This document shows positions 43,150 to 51,318 of a stretch of 59,260 nt of DNA, piece after piece. The translations under genes and the position numbers were made by a program. The notes beneath the pieces were generated by a model that was not told the DNA's origin, ran no database searches, and saw only the letters and a list, made by a program, of their open reading frames with translations. Source of the DNA: Vallitalea maricola (GTDB lineage: Bacteria; Bacillota; Clostridia; Lachnospirales; Vallitaleaceae); the NCBI RefSeq assembly GCF_036985595.1, contig NZ_BTPU01000084.1, forward strand, positions 1 through 59,260, given 5' to 3'. The stretch's first letter is position 1. Each line of letters starts with the position of its first letter.

Positions 43150-43761
43150 CTATATATAGAGTTCATTATCATCAATATATTTTTCAACATCTTCAGGTAA
43201 TAAATATTTAATTGATAGTTTATTTTTTACCCTTCTTCTTATCTCTGATGAAGAAATCTCAATATCTGGAATACGAATCAGATAAATTTTAGCATCATAT
43301 TTGCTTTTTAACCTATGAATTTCCTGTTGTAGTTGTTCATCAGTATAAGTCGAACCTCTATTAGCAACAACAAAATTACAGGTCTCGAATAATCTTTTAT
43401 AGTCCTTCCATTTTACTAGATCAAATAAAGAATCCCCACCTATTATAAAATAATAGGTGTTATGGGGGCATTTTTCATTTAATTCCTCAATAGTATCAAC
43501 GGTATAAGTATTACCTTCTCTATCAATTTCTATAGTTGATACTTCAAATTTTTTATTAGTAATTATACCAAGCTTAGTCATATTTAACCTATGCTTTTTA
43601 TCAGATGTTCCTTTGTTTGATTTTAGATAAGATATACCTGAAGGTATAAACATTATTTTTTTTAAACCCATTTCATCTAATACGTACTGAGCCAATATCA
43701 AATGACCGTAGTGTATGGGATCGAATGTTCCTCCCATAATACCGATTGATTCATTATTCAT
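43150..43761 (-). CDS. nadD: Nicotinate-nucleotide adenylyltransferase
   Basis: A 203-residue nucleotidyltransferase that adenylates nicotinate mononucleotide in NAD synthesis. The N-terminal GIMGGTFDPIHYGHLILAQ has the HxGH motif; IGGDSLFDLVKW and the C-terminal ISSSEIRRRV (KMSKS-like) complete the active site. ATG after GAAGGG. Part of the conserved obg-yhbY-nadD-yqeK block; 40 nt before yqeK. Confidence 0.95.
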   Translation of the reverse strand: MNNESIGIMGGTFDPIHYGHLILAQYVLDEMGLKKIMFIPSGISYLKSNKGTSDKKHRLNMTKLGIITNKKFEVSTIEIDREGNTYTVDTIEELNEKCPHNTYYFIIGGDSLFDLVKWKDYKRLFETCNFVVANRGSTYTDEQLQQEIHRLKSKYDAKIYLIRIPDIEISSSEIRRRVKNKLSIKYLLPEDVEKYIDDNELYI

Positions 43762-43791
43762 AAATAAACCCTTCTATCAGATTAGCTGTAT

Positions 43792-45510
43792 TTAATAAAA
43801 CACTAGGTAATCTTTTATATTATTATATATAGTCTTTTGTTTATGTTCAGTGAATATCTCTGAAACTTCATCCAAAGAACAGAATGGTTGATCTTCTCTA
43901 AAGCTTATTATATCATCAATAATTTCTTTTGGTATTCTAACATATTGATATTTACTATCTTTCCATACTCTTCCATAGATATTTTCTAATTCATATCTTG
44001 ATGCAGTATTTAGATTAGTAAATAGGGAAAAGTCAGAAACGTAATCAGCATAATCAAAATTGATATTTTTACTGAATGTATATCTAATCCTATTTTTAAG
44101 ATATTTTTCAGCTTCTTTTTCGTTCATATTAAATAATTCAACTGCATTATATCTATCAGTGATGTTAATATTAATATACTCAGGAATTTCAGAATCCACA
44201 GCATATATATAAAGTTTTAACTTATCATAATAAGCTGAAGTCATAATACTTTTAACTTCACTTTTGGCTGTATATGGTCTATTATCAACTATACTCTTGA
44301 CAATATTGTCTCTTGTTTCTTCCTTTATATCAATAAAACCAAATAAAGATTCCAATTCATATTCTTTAGCAGTATTAATATTGGTAAGCAAGGAAAAATT
44401 GTCGCTATAGCGATTGATCTCGTATCTGCTTATATAACCTTTTTTCTCTAATTCACCTAAAGATTTAATAATATATTTTTGATTATTTCTTTCTTTTACT
44501 ATTTGGTCAGCTCTATTTACTGAGAAAAAGCAAGTTCTTCTAATCTGCTTGATGGAAGCAGTATTAAGATTAACTACTTTAATTTCTTTTTCCACATAGT
44601 CATTAACTGGTTTCAAAGCTATGAATTCTTCTATCTTTGAATAGTTATGATACATACCAGGTATTCTTCTAACTTCATATAGGCTATTAATTAGGTTATA
44701 CAATCTATATTCTACAATATTCTTTGCCATCTTATCGCCTAATTCAGTATCATTAAACAATGATTTTAACTCTTCAAATGATGCTGTACTGATATTACTG
44801 ATAACAGACATCTTGTTTCTATTTTTATCAAACCATTCTTTTGTAAAGGCTGTGTTGCAAAACTTAATCTCCTCAACAGAATTGAATGGATTATATTTTC
44901 TATAATTAACAATAGAATATGCCATTGAACTAGTAGTATCCTCCAATACATCTACTAAATCTGTATAAGTAGCAGTATTGATGTTAACTCCTATAGTAGC
45001 GTTTTTGTTATTATAATTTTCCCAAATACCTTTTTTCTCTTCTTTTGCTTTTAGCATGGCTTTATCTAAATCACTATACTGCTCAGCTTGATTATATGAA
45101 TCATTCAAATTAGCTAATCCCAGTTCCAATAATTCTTCACTTAGAGATTTACTTGATAGCAAATAAACATATTTATAACTCCAACCCTCTAACTTGTCAA
45201 ATGTTGAATCCTTAGAATCTGGCAACAGCATAACTCGTTTACCTAATAAACGGTTATAAGTATATTCCATAGCTTCAGTAGAAGAATCAGTATCAATACC
45301 TATCATTTTAATAAGTTTAACAGTTTTGTTAGAATTACTATCTTCTTCAATTACTTTGATGGCCTCACCACTAATTACTTCCACAACTTTTGCAAGAGTT
45401 ATGTCCATATCATTGAAGGTTATCGGTCTTGCTAAACTAGAAAAATTACTTAAATTAATTATTATTAACAACATCATTGTTATCGAAATAAATCTTAAAT
45501 ATTTTTTCAT
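43792..45510 (-). CDS. Exported SNase-like protein with repeated helix-hairpin-helix modules
   Basis: A 572-residue protein with a signal peptide (about 1-27), then a staphylococcal-nuclease-like domain (about 35-170: LAKVVEVISGEAIKVIE, KMIGIDTD, KEEKKGIWENY). The catalytic arginines are not found: the usual IRLIGIDTPE reads IKMIGIDTD, and the RLLAYVYL region reads GWSYKYVYL, so nuclease activity is doubtful. The rest contains at least five ComEA-like modules starting with NxNTA (NINTATYTDL, SNISTASFEEL, NLNTASIKQI, NINTAKEYEL, NLNTASRYEL). Such modules bind DNA. ATG after GAGGGG. Inserted between yhbY and nadD, where most Clostridia have nothing comparable. Confidence 0.8.
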   Translation of the reverse strand: MKKYLRFISITMMLLIIINLSNFSSLARPITFNDMDITLAKVVEVISGEAIKVIEEDSNSNKTVKLIKMIGIDTDSSTEAMEYTYNRLLGKRVMLLPDSKDSTFDKLEGWSYKYVYLLSSKSLSEELLELGLANLNDSYNQAEQYSDLDKAMLKAKEEKKGIWENYNNKNATIGVNINTATYTDLVDVLEDTTSSMAYSIVNYRKYNPFNSVEEIKFCNTAFTKEWFDKNRNKMSVISNISTASFEELKSLFNDTELGDKMAKNIVEYRLYNLINSLYEVRRIPGMYHNYSKIEEFIALKPVNDYVEKEIKVVNLNTASIKQIRRTCFFSVNRADQIVKERNNQKYIIKSLGELEKKGYISRYEINRYSDNFSLLTNINTAKEYELESLFGFIDIKEETRDNIVKSIVDNRPYTAKSEVKSIMTSAYYDKLKLYIYAVDSEIPEYININITDRYNAVELFNMNEKEAEKYLKNRIRYTFSKNINFDYADYVSDFSLFTNLNTASRYELENIYGRVWKDSKYQYVRIPKEIIDDIISFREDQPFCSLDEVSEIFTEHKQKTIYNNIKDYLVFY

Positions 45511-45564
45511 GTAAACCCCTCGTTTCTTTTAATCATTAGTATAAAATCAGCTGTACCATAATTG

Positions 45565-45864
45565 TTATGGCAATATAATCTTAGCGTTTTCCTTAGATTC
45601 TCTATATAGTATAATCTTTCTTCCAATCTGCTGTACTACACTTGATCTGGTTCTTTCTGCTAAAACATAACATATATCCTTTGGTGTGTATAAACAATTC
45701 TTCAGTACATTAATTTTAATTAACTCTCTAGCTTCTAATGCATCAGATATGGCTTCTGTTATTTCAGGAGTTACCCCTGACTTACCTACCTGGAATATTG
45801 GTTCTATATCATTGGCCAATCGTCTTAGATAGGCTCTTTGTTTACTTGTTATTCTTTCCATCAT
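45565..45864 (-). CDS. yhbY: YhbY/CRS1-YhbY RNA-binding protein
   Basis: A 99-residue CRM-domain protein associated with pre-50S ribosomes: TSKQRAYLRRLANDIEPIFQVGKSGVT, the GxxG-like GKSG loop, and LIKINVLKNC. AAAGGAG precedes two adjacent ATG codons; either may serve (45864 or 45861). It follows obg by about 23 nt in the usual order. Confidence 0.9.
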   Translation of the reverse strand: MMERITSKQRAYLRRLANDIEPIFQVGKSGVTPEITEAISDALEARELIKINVLKNCLYTPKDICYVLAERTRSSVVQQIGRKIILYRESKENAKIILP

Positions 45865-45887
45865 ATTCTCCTTTTGTAATTTCTCTT

Positions 45888-47168
45888 CTACTTATAAAAA
45901 TCGAATTCAAGGTAATACATCTTAACAGTATCCCCTTCTTCTATACCAAGGCGTTCTAATTCCTCGATTATACCATTTTCTCTTAAGAACTTTTGGAAGA
46001 AAGCAAACCCTTTTTCAGTTTCAAGATTAGTGTATCCTAGCATTTTTTCTATTTTAGGTCCTTCTACTAGGAAAGTATTATCTTCTAATACCTCTACAGT
46101 AAATGCATCTTCCTTAATTTCTTCACTATCAATGAAATACTCTTGTTCATAGACCAATGTTTCATCATCTAAACCTTTTAATAGATCATGAATATGGTAT
46201 AATAACTCTTTCACTCCCTGACCTGTAACTGCAGAAATAGGGTAGACTTTAATTCCTTTATCTTCAAATTCATCTTTTAATTCCAATAAATATTTATCAT
46301 CTTGCATTACATCAATTTTGTTGGCAGCTATTACCATTGGTCTTTTAACTAACTCTGGATTGAATGTTTCTAGTTCATAATTTATCTTATTAATATCTTC
46401 TACAGGATTTCTTCCTTCTGTTGAAGCTACATCCACTATATGAACAATGATTTTGGTACGTTCAATATGTTTTAAAAATTCATGACCTAGTCCAACACCT
46501 TCTGAAGCACCTTCAATAAGACCTGGAATATCTGCTATAACAAAACCTTTTCCATCACTTATATCGACAACTCCTAGATTTGGGTTTAGTGTTGTAAAAT
46601 GATAATTAGCAATTTTAGGCCTAGCATTAGTTACTCTTGATAGAAAAGTTGATTTACCAACATTAGGAAAACCTACAAGACCAACATCAGCAATTGTTTT
46701 TAATTCTAAAACAACCCAAAGGTCCCTGCCTGATTTACCAGGTTGGGCATACTTAGGTATCTGCATGGTTGGAGTGGCATAATGCTGATTTCCTTTACCG
46801 CCACGACCACCTTTCAACAAAATTTCTTCCATACCAGGATGAGCCATATCAATAATTACTTTTCCTGTTTCAGCTTCTCTTATAATAGTACCAAGTGGTA
46901 CATTTATTATTAGATCATCAGAATTCTTGCCGTGCATTCTATTACCTTTGCCAGGTTCTCCGTTACGGGCTTTGAAATGTTTTTTATGTCTAAAATCATA
47001 TAGTGTATTTAGATCATTATCCACTTGAAAGATAATGTCTCCACCCTTACCACCGTCTCCTCCATCAGGTCCACCGTTAGGTACATATTTTTCTCTTCTG
47101 AAACTTACACAGCCGTTACCGCCATCACCTGATTTTATATATATCTTAGCTTGATCTACAAATATCAT
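45888..47168 (-). CDS. obg: Obg GTPase (ribosome assembly, CgtA)
   Basis: A 426-residue GTPase. The glycine-rich Obg fold (1-160, FVDQAKIYIKSGDGGNG and many GGxGG turns) is followed by the G domain (GFPNVGKST, DIPGLIEGASEGVGLGHEFLKHI, NKID) and the C-terminal OCT domain from about 345. Obg acts in 50S maturation, and in B. subtilis in stress signalling and sporulation. Of two close ATGs, the one at 47168 gives the standard MIFVD start and better spacing from AAAGGA; 47174 is the alternative. Confidence 0.95.
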   Translation of the reverse strand: MIFVDQAKIYIKSGDGGNGCVSFRREKYVPNGGPDGGDGGKGGDIIFQVDNDLNTLYDFRHKKHFKARNGEPGKGNRMHGKNSDDLIINVPLGTIIREAETGKVIIDMAHPGMEEILLKGGRGGKGNQHYATPTMQIPKYAQPGKSGRDLWVVLELKTIADVGLVGFPNVGKSTFLSRVTNARPKIANYHFTTLNPNLGVVDISDGKGFVIADIPGLIEGASEGVGLGHEFLKHIERTKIIVHIVDVASTEGRNPVEDINKINYELETFNPELVKRPMVIAANKIDVMQDDKYLLELKDEFEDKGIKVYPISAVTGQGVKELLYHIHDLLKGLDDETLVYEQEYFIDSEEIKEDAFTVEVLEDNTFLVEGPKIEKMLGYTNLETEKGFAFFQKFLRENGIIEELERLGIEEGDTVKMYYLEFDFYK

Positions 47169-47316
47169 TTGCATCTATCCTTTCCCATTAGGAAAATTAA
47201 TTGAGTCTTAATTATTAATCTTATTTTAGTTTAATACTTATTAATCTATGTGTATTATATTATAAAATTACTATAATTTAAAGTGATATTTAACTTTGTA
47301 GACTAAATTACCTTTA

Positions 47317-47345
47317 ATTATAGTATTTATTAATTATACTGTCTA
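47317..47345 (-). promoter_or_regulatory. Promoter of the obg operon
   Basis: On the minus strand: TAGACA (47345-47340), 17 bp, TATAAT (47322-47317). It gives a leader of about 140 nt to obg. The rest of the 309-bp gap between rpmA and obg is AT-rich and holds only the rpmA terminator. Confidence 0.65.
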
Positions 47346-47443
47346 TATACCTATTCTAAAAAACTTGTTATTATATATTTAATTCAAACATCTATTAAGC
47401 ATTCTCAATAAGTTCAATATATTTTCCTTATAAAACCATAAAA

Positions 47444-47475
47444 AAAAGTTTCAAATGAAACCATTTGAAACTTTT
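47444..47475 (-). terminator. Terminator of the rplU-prp-rpmA operon
   Basis: A perfect 14-bp stem AAAAGTTTCAAATG with its complement and 4-nt loop, followed on the minus strand by Ts. It sits 9 bp past the rpmA stop. Confidence 0.9.
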
Positions 47476-47483
47476 CAGTAAAC

Positions 47484-47768
47484 TTATTGAGCTTTTGGAT
47501 ATACAGAAACTTGCTTCTTGTCTCTGCCTTTTCTTTCAAACTTAACTACTCCATCAACTAATGCAAATAAAGTGTCATCGCCACCTCTACCTACATTTTC
47601 ACCTGGATGAATTTTAGTTCCACGTTGTCTATATAAAATGTTTCCAGCTTTTACAGTTTGTCCATCAGCTTTTTTAGCGCCTAATCTCTTTGACTCAGAG
47701 TCTCTACCGTTCTTAGTAGAACCAACTCCTTTTTTATGAGCAAAGAATTGAAGGTTCATTCTTAACAT
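47484..47768 (-). CDS. rpmA: Ribosomal protein bL27
   Basis: A 94-residue protein. It has the Firmicutes-type N-terminal extension MLRMNLQFF before AHKKGVGSTKNGRDS; the extension is removed by Prp after Phe9 so the mature tail can reach the peptidyl transferase centre. GTKIHPGENVGRGGDDTLFA is conserved. Directly downstream of prp, the protease that processes it. Confidence 0.97.
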   Translation of the reverse strand: MLRMNLQFFAHKKGVGSTKNGRDSESKRLGAKKADGQTVKAGNILYRQRGTKIHPGENVGRGGDDTLFALVDGVVKFERKGRDKKQVSVYPKAQ

Positions 47769-47770
47769 GC

Positions 47771-48097
47771 TTACACCTCCTTGATATCAAGAGTTATATA
47801 ATCACTACCGTATTCTTCTATCATTGATTCTATACCTAATATCATTGATTTCAGCAATAAATGAGATTCATCACTGACTTTATCCAATATTTTAAATGAT
47901 ATATATCCTATCTGTTCATCTGTAGAACAATCATATAAATCATCTGTAAAATTCTCAATTGAGTTAATAGCATTTATAGTCAATACTGACAGTGCAGCAC
48001 ATACTATATCTTTACCATATTCAGAATAACCTGCGTGACCACTTAATTCAAAACCGTTTATTATCTCGTTACTCGTAAATACATTAACAGTAATCAT
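47771..48097 (-). CDS. prp: Ribosomal-processing cysteine protease Prp
   Basis: A 108-residue protease (former YsxB/DUF464). Catalytic His21 in GFELSGHAGYSEYG and Cys33 in DIVCAALS are both present. It cleaves the L27 N-terminal extension. It lies between rplU and rpmA with 8 and 2 nt gaps, the standard arrangement. Its start lacks a strong ribosome binding site of its own. Confidence 0.95.
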   Translation of the reverse strand: MITVNVFTSNEIINGFELSGHAGYSEYGKDIVCAALSVLTINAINSIENFTDDLYDCSTDEQIGYISFKILDKVSDESHLLLKSMILGIESMIEEYGSDYITLDIKEV

Positions 48098-48105
48098 AAT
48101 AATAA

Positions 48106-48417
48106 TTACCCGTTAATCTTTTCGATTTTAACTTCAGTAAATGGTTGTCTATGACCTTGTTTTTTATGATAACCTTTTTTAGCTTTGTACTTGTAAACTA
48201 TAACTTTTTTGTTTTTGCCTTCTGCTTCAACAGTTGCAGTTACAGTAGCATTGCTAACAGTTGGATTACCAACAGTTAAACCATTGTCATTAGATATCAT
48301 TAAAACTTTGTCAAATGTTACAGTTTCGCCAGCAGCTACTCCTAATTTTTCGATTCTAATTGAATCACCTTCAGCAACTTTATATTGCTTTCCACCAGTT
48401 TCAATAATTGCGTACAT
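48106..48417 (-). CDS. rplU: Ribosomal protein bL21
   Basis: A 103-residue protein: MYAIIETGGKQYKVAEGDSI at the start, and KKGYHKKQGHRQPFTEVKI at the end, both characteristic of L21. AAAGGAGGTG selects the ATG at 48417; an upstream extension to 48438 is an artefact of the open leader. First gene of the rplU-prp-rpmA operon, preceded by an L21 leader RNA. Confidence 0.97.
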   Translation of the reverse strand: MYAIIETGGKQYKVAEGDSIRIEKLGVAAGETVTFDKVLMISNDNGLTVGNPTVSNATVTATVEAEGKNKKVIVYKYKAKKGYHKKQGHRQPFTEVKIEKING

Positions 48418-48424
48418 TTTGGCA

Positions 48425-48498
48425 CCTCCTTTTATCAAGACTCGCCGAATTCGGTGTTTCCTAAGAAATCTTATAACCTCTTCGTGCGGCTATACCAC
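48425..48498 (-). ncRNA. L21 leader RNA
   Basis: The transcribed leader of rplU contains, on the minus strand, GTGGTATAGCCGCACGAAG, then AGGTTATAAG, and the hairpin CACCGAATTCGGCG next to the ribosome binding site. This matches my recollection of the conserved Firmicutes L21 leader, thought to bind L21 for autoregulation. The boundary is approximate. Confidence 0.75.
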
Positions 48499-48504
48499 TC
48501 AAAA

Positions 48505-48533
48505 ACTTTACCATAATTCACTACAAATGTCAA
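48505..48533 (-). promoter_or_regulatory. Promoter of the rplU operon
   Basis: On the minus strand: TTGACA (48533-48528), 17 bp, TAAAGT (48510-48505) with an extended TGG before it. It gives a leader of about 80 nt matching the L21 leader. Confidence 0.7.
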
Positions 48534-48653
48534 GGATTTTTACGGTTTTAAGCTTAAAACTGGAAAATTATATTATTTTAGGTCATAAATACATTTTTAT
48601 GGTAAAATAAATTTTGGAGATATTATTAAAAATTAAGTAAAGGAGCGATTAGT

Positions 48654-49337
48654 ATGAATATTAAGTATCTAGGTCATTCTGCTTTTTATATGGAAGCTGG
48701 GAATTACAGTGCCATTATTGACCCATTTATAACAGATAATCCACAATGTACAGCTACAGTTGATGACTTTAATAATCTTAATCATATATTTGTAACCCAT
48801 GGTCATGGAGACCATTTAGGTGATGCTGTGGAACTAGCTATCAAGACTAAAGCAACTATCATTACCAATTTTGAATTAGGCAACTATTTATTATTTAACA
48901 ACAATAATATATCTGTACATACTATGCATATTGGAGGAAGTGCAGTAATAGATGGTGTACCCATCAAAATGACTAATGCTCTTCATGGTTCCTGTGTTAT
49001 CACAACTGACCAAGACATCATTTATGCAGGGAATCCATGTGGATTTTTAATTAACTACAATGGTATCAAAATCTATCATGCAGGTGACACAGGACTGACA
49101 CTAGATATGAAACTGTTAGAAGATGAACATGTCAATGCAGCTTTGTTACCCATAGGGGGTAATTTTACAATGGATATACCTGATGCTTGTAAAGCAGTAG
49201 ACTTCATAAAACCTGATTTGGCTATACCGATGCACTATAATACTTTTCCACCTATTAAGGCAGATCCATATAAATTTCAAGAATCAGCTTCTTGTAAAGT
49301 CAAAGTAATGGATATTAACCAAGTCATTAAAATATAG
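48654..49337 (+). CDS. UPF0173 metal-dependent hydrolase
   Basis: A 227-residue metallo-beta-lactamase-fold protein with the UPF0173 (YtkL) signature: MNIKYLGHSAFYME, DPFITDNP, the metal motif THGHGDHLGDA, HAGDTGL, and AIPMHYNTFPPIKADP at the end. All metal-binding histidines are present. Cytoplasmic, substrate unknown. ATG after AAAGGAG. Divergent from rplU; shares a terminator with the convergent RNase G/E gene. Confidence 0.92.
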   Translation: MNIKYLGHSAFYMEAGNYSAIIDPFITDNPQCTATVDDFNNLNHIFVTHGHGDHLGDAVELAIKTKATIITNFELGNYLLFNNNNISVHTMHIGGSAVIDGVPIKMTNALHGSCVITTDQDIIYAGNPCGFLINYNGIKIYHAGDTGLTLDMKLLEDEHVNAALLPIGGNFTMDIPDACKAVDFIKPDLAIPMHYNTFPPIKADPYKFQESASCKVKVMDINQVIKI

Positions 49338-49408
49338 ACCCAAGAATATCCATTGACTGAATATAAATAAGGCTGGTTTATAATCTGCATATCCAGTAAA
49401 AAAATTAG

Positions 49409-49440
49409 AACTCTGTTTAGTGATATCTAAACAGAGTTTA
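49409..49440. terminator. Bidirectional terminator
   Basis: A perfect 12-bp stem AACTCTGTTTAG with its complement around TGATAT, between the convergent UPF0173 and RNase G/E genes. Confidence 0.85.
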
Positions 49441-49442
49441 TC

Positions 49443-50633
49443 TTATTTATTTACTAATTGTTGATACAGAGGTTTATTGGTTTTCTTTCTTGTCATCTCA
49501 ACAAGACCTAATCCAGTCATTCCTACCACAAAAACTTTGTTTCTATCTTTTTTAACATATGAACTTAGTTCTCTCAAAAGCTGTTTATTATGCTCTTTGT
49601 TTTTCATGTCAATGAAATCTACAACAATTATACCTGATAAGTTTCTAAGTCTTATTTGATGGGCTATTTCTTTTGCAGCTTCAATATTGGTCTTGAATAT
49701 AGTTTCTTCAAGATTCTTTTTACCAGTGAATTTGGCTGTATTTACATCAATAGAAACCAATGCTTCAGTAGGCTGAATAACGATACAACCTCCAGATTTT
49801 AACCAAACTCTTTCGCACAAAGCTTTTCTAATCTTATCATTCAATCCATATAGATTCATTAAAGAAAGATTTTCATCTTCATAGAATCTTATTTTATCCA
49901 TCAGTTCTGGATTAGTTTTTTCAAAATAAGACCTAACTTCTTGATATAATTCTTTATCGTCAATAATATATTCGACTATATCAATATCGTACATATCTCT
50001 AACAAATTTCAGTACCGAGTTAATACCTTTATATATTTCAGTATAACATGTTCTATACTTAGCAGTATCTATGATAGAATTATATCTTGTAATTAGTTCT
50101 TCCACTTCATTTTCAATAAGCTCTTCTTGTATTTGATAGGCATTAGTTCTAATAATAAAACCATAAGATTCCGTAACGTGTTTTTCTAAAATATCCTTAA
50201 GACGTTTCCTTTCATTTCCTCCCTTTATCTTACCTGATAATCCAATGAAATTTTTCCCTTTAGTAAGCACCACATAACGACCTGTAAGAGATATATTTGG
50301 TGATACAACACATCCCTTACTACCATGTTCTTCTTTTATTATTTGAACCATTATCTCATCACCATTAGAGAGCTTATTAGATGCATTACTCTTGGTATAA
50401 AATATATCTGAACTGTTATCAAGGGACATATAAGCATTTTTGCTTCGTCCAATATTGATGAATGCTGCATTCATACCTTTTATTACATTGACGACTTTAC
50501 CTATATATATTTTGCCAATAAGATCATTACTTTCTTCTTCATTTATACCAAGCTCTATTAATCTTCTATTTTCATCCAATAATGCACTGTATACAATATC
50601 TTTATCTTTTGCAACAACTAATTTATATGGCAT
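49443..50633 (-). CDS. rng: Ribonuclease G/E family protein
   Basis: A 396-residue RNase. The S1 domain is at about 25-110 (IGKIYIGKVVNVIKGMNAAFINIG). The catalytic DNase I-like part has GGCIVIQPTEALVSIDVNT and SGIIVVDFIDM with the metal-binding Asp residues. It is shorter than E. coli RNase G (about 489) because the C-terminal small domain and zinc-link are missing or reduced, as is common in Clostridia. TAGGAGTG selects ATG 50633 over a longer frame to 50720. It follows the TIGR03936 gene in the usual cluster and overlaps none. Confidence 0.88.
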   Translation of the reverse strand: MPYKLVVAKDKDIVYSALLDENRRLIELGINEEESNDLIGKIYIGKVVNVIKGMNAAFINIGRSKNAYMSLDNSSDIFYTKSNASNKLSNGDEIMVQIIKEEHGSKGCVVSPNISLTGRYVVLTKGKNFIGLSGKIKGGNERKRLKDILEKHVTESYGFIIRTNAYQIQEELIENEVEELITRYNSIIDTAKYRTCYTEIYKGINSVLKFVRDMYDIDIVEYIIDDKELYQEVRSYFEKTNPELMDKIRFYEDENLSLMNLYGLNDKIRKALCERVWLKSGGCIVIQPTEALVSIDVNTAKFTGKKNLEETIFKTNIEAAKEIAHQIRLRNLSGIIVVDFIDMKNKEHNKQLLRELSSYVKKDRNKVFVVGMTGLGLVEMTRKKTNKPLYQQLVNK

Positions 50634-50643
50634 TTTAACACTC

Positions 50644-51318
50644 CTATAATATCTTATCCAAGGGAAGAAACTTATTGTCACTGATATAATATATTTCCTG
50701 TCTGTGAATTTTGAAATCAAACTTATTGTATTCTATATCATTAACCTTACATAGATTATCCAACACGATTTCAGGTTTAACATTCATTCTACTACCAGTA
50801 GCGATTAGTAATAATACATCACCATCTTCTCCCAAAGCAATATTAAATATTCCTGGTTTTATATCAATTTCTTTTAGAACATTTTTTTTATTCTTTTTAG
50901 TAATAATTATATTATTCTTGGACATTAGGTTATTTATCATGTCCTCAGTAATAGTAATATTATTTACTGTAATTTTATATTTAGCAGCATCAATTAATGC
51001 CATAGCACTTTTAGCATTCTCAGGGAGTACAGTAATATCAAGAATTTTAATTCCCTCTGGTGCATGTAAATCAAGATTCTTAATTTGATAATTTATATCA
51101 ATGTCTTCCTTAATCTTAACATCCAAGTATTCCGCCTCACTGGTTATACCTACAGAAAGCGGTGCTCCTATAGACATAATTGGATGTGGGTTAAACCCTT
51201 CTGAATATGCAATTGGAAATTCAGCTTTCTTGAATACTCTTTGAAAGTTTCTTATCAAATCCAAATGTCCAATAAATTTAATTGTACCTTCTTTTGAAAA
51301 TTTTATTCTAATCAACAT
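50644..51318 (-). CDS. TIGR03936/DUF2344 radical-SAM-linked protein
   Basis: A 224-residue protein: MLIRIKFSKEGTIKFIGHLD, RVFKKAEFPIAYSEGFNPHP and SIGAPLSVGITSEAEYLDV are family hallmarks. It always accompanies, or is fused to, the TIGR03960 radical SAM protein; exact function unknown, a tRNA or ribosome link is suspected from its RNase G neighbour. GGTGGAGG fixes ATG 51318, which overlaps the end of the upstream gene by 11 nt. Confidence 0.9.
   Translation of the reverse strand: MLIRIKFSKEGTIKFIGHLDLIRNFQRVFKKAEFPIAYSEGFNPHPIMSIGAPLSVGITSEAEYLDVKIKEDIDINYQIKNLDLHAPEGIKILDITVLPENAKSAMALIDAAKYKITVNNITITEDMINNLMSKNNIIITKKNKKNVLKEIDIKPGIFNIALGEDGDVLLLIATGSRMNVKPEIVLDNLCKVNDIEYNKFDFKIHRQEIYYISDNKFLPLDKIL

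Noticed and set aside
50634..50720. N-terminal extension of the RNase G/E protein
   Set aside because: It overlaps the end of the upstream gene and lacks a ribosome binding site; MPYKLVVA at 50633 has one.
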